Below are positions 4,976 through 5,019 of a stretch of 5,019 nt of DNA, one piece after another; position 1 is the stretch's first letter, and each line of letters opens with the position of its first letter. The notes beneath the pieces were generated by a model. It saw only the letters and a list, made by a program, of their open reading frames with translations, did no database searches and had not been told where the DNA came from. The position numbers and the translations under genes are program-made. Source of the DNA: an uncultured Caryophanales bacterium (GTDB lineage: Bacteria > Bacillota_I > Bacilli_A > RF39 > UBA660); NCBI GenBank assembly GCA_947065955.1, contig CAMSXY010000096.1, positions 1-5,019 on the forward strand. The letters are read 5' to 3'.

Positions 4976-5019
4976 AGATCGGAAGAGCGTCGTGTAGGGA
5001 AAGAGTGTTCATCCTTGTG
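4976..5019 (+). other. Illumina adapter read-through (non-genomic contig end)
   Basis: From 4976 the sequence starts AGATCGGAAGAGC and continues for 33 bases (4976-5008) exactly as the reverse complement of the P5-side TruSeq adapter. Then come 8 bases, TCATCCTT (5009-5016), where the i5 index belongs, and GTG (5017-5019), the first bases of the constant adapter part after the index. It should be trimmed; no biological feature should be called in it. Confidence 0.98.

Overview
The window is AT-rich bacterial DNA with short intergenic gaps, strong AGGAGG-type ribosome binding sites, intrinsic terminators and TTGAAT/TATAAT-like promoters. It reads cleanly with the standard bacterial code: the tryptophan in YlbJ's SIWQ is TGG, and the complete genes end in TAA or TAG. 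Together with a YlbJ homologue and a YlbL/SepM-type PDZ-Lon protease, this points to a low-GC Bacillota, most likely a Bacilli or Erysipelotrichia-like gut-type lineage. The exact taxon cannot be fixed from this sequence. The last 44 bases are not genomic: they are Illumina adapter read-through, so the right edge is an untrimmed contig end.

Layout, left to right. Bases 1-28 look like a terminator for a plus-strand gene lying left of the window, and 29-150 hold nothing I can support. Bases 174-1685 (minus) encode a GspE/PilB-type assembly ATPase with its own terminator and an unusual disordered C-terminal tail of about 110 residues. It is divergent from a two-gene plus-strand operon (1779-2258 and 2269-2772) of small type IV prepilin-like proteins. 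The divergent control region has two overlapping TATAAT boxes and an inverted repeat. The second prepilin gene overlaps tail-to-tail, by 14 bp, a minus-strand ylbJ homologue (2759-3739). Divergent from ylbJ is a plus-strand YlbL/SepM-type membrane-anchored Ser-Lys protease (3843-4841) followed by an intrinsic terminator. A next gene starts at GTG 4923 but is cut off by the adapter after about 17 codons.

How the genes fit together. The ATPase and the two prepilins look like part of a type IV pilus, competence pseudopilus or type II secretion-like machine. The platform protein (GspF/PilC), prepilin peptidase and major pilin are not here and would have to be encoded elsewhere. The ylbJ and ylbL homologues are a remnant of the conserved Bacillota ylb neighbourhood, rearranged with ylbJ inverted and ylbK missing. 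I see no CRISPR array, tRNA, rRNA, insertion sequence or toxin-antitoxin pair. The most interesting signals are the ATPase tail, the shared divergent control region of the pilus genes, and the adapter artefact at the right end.
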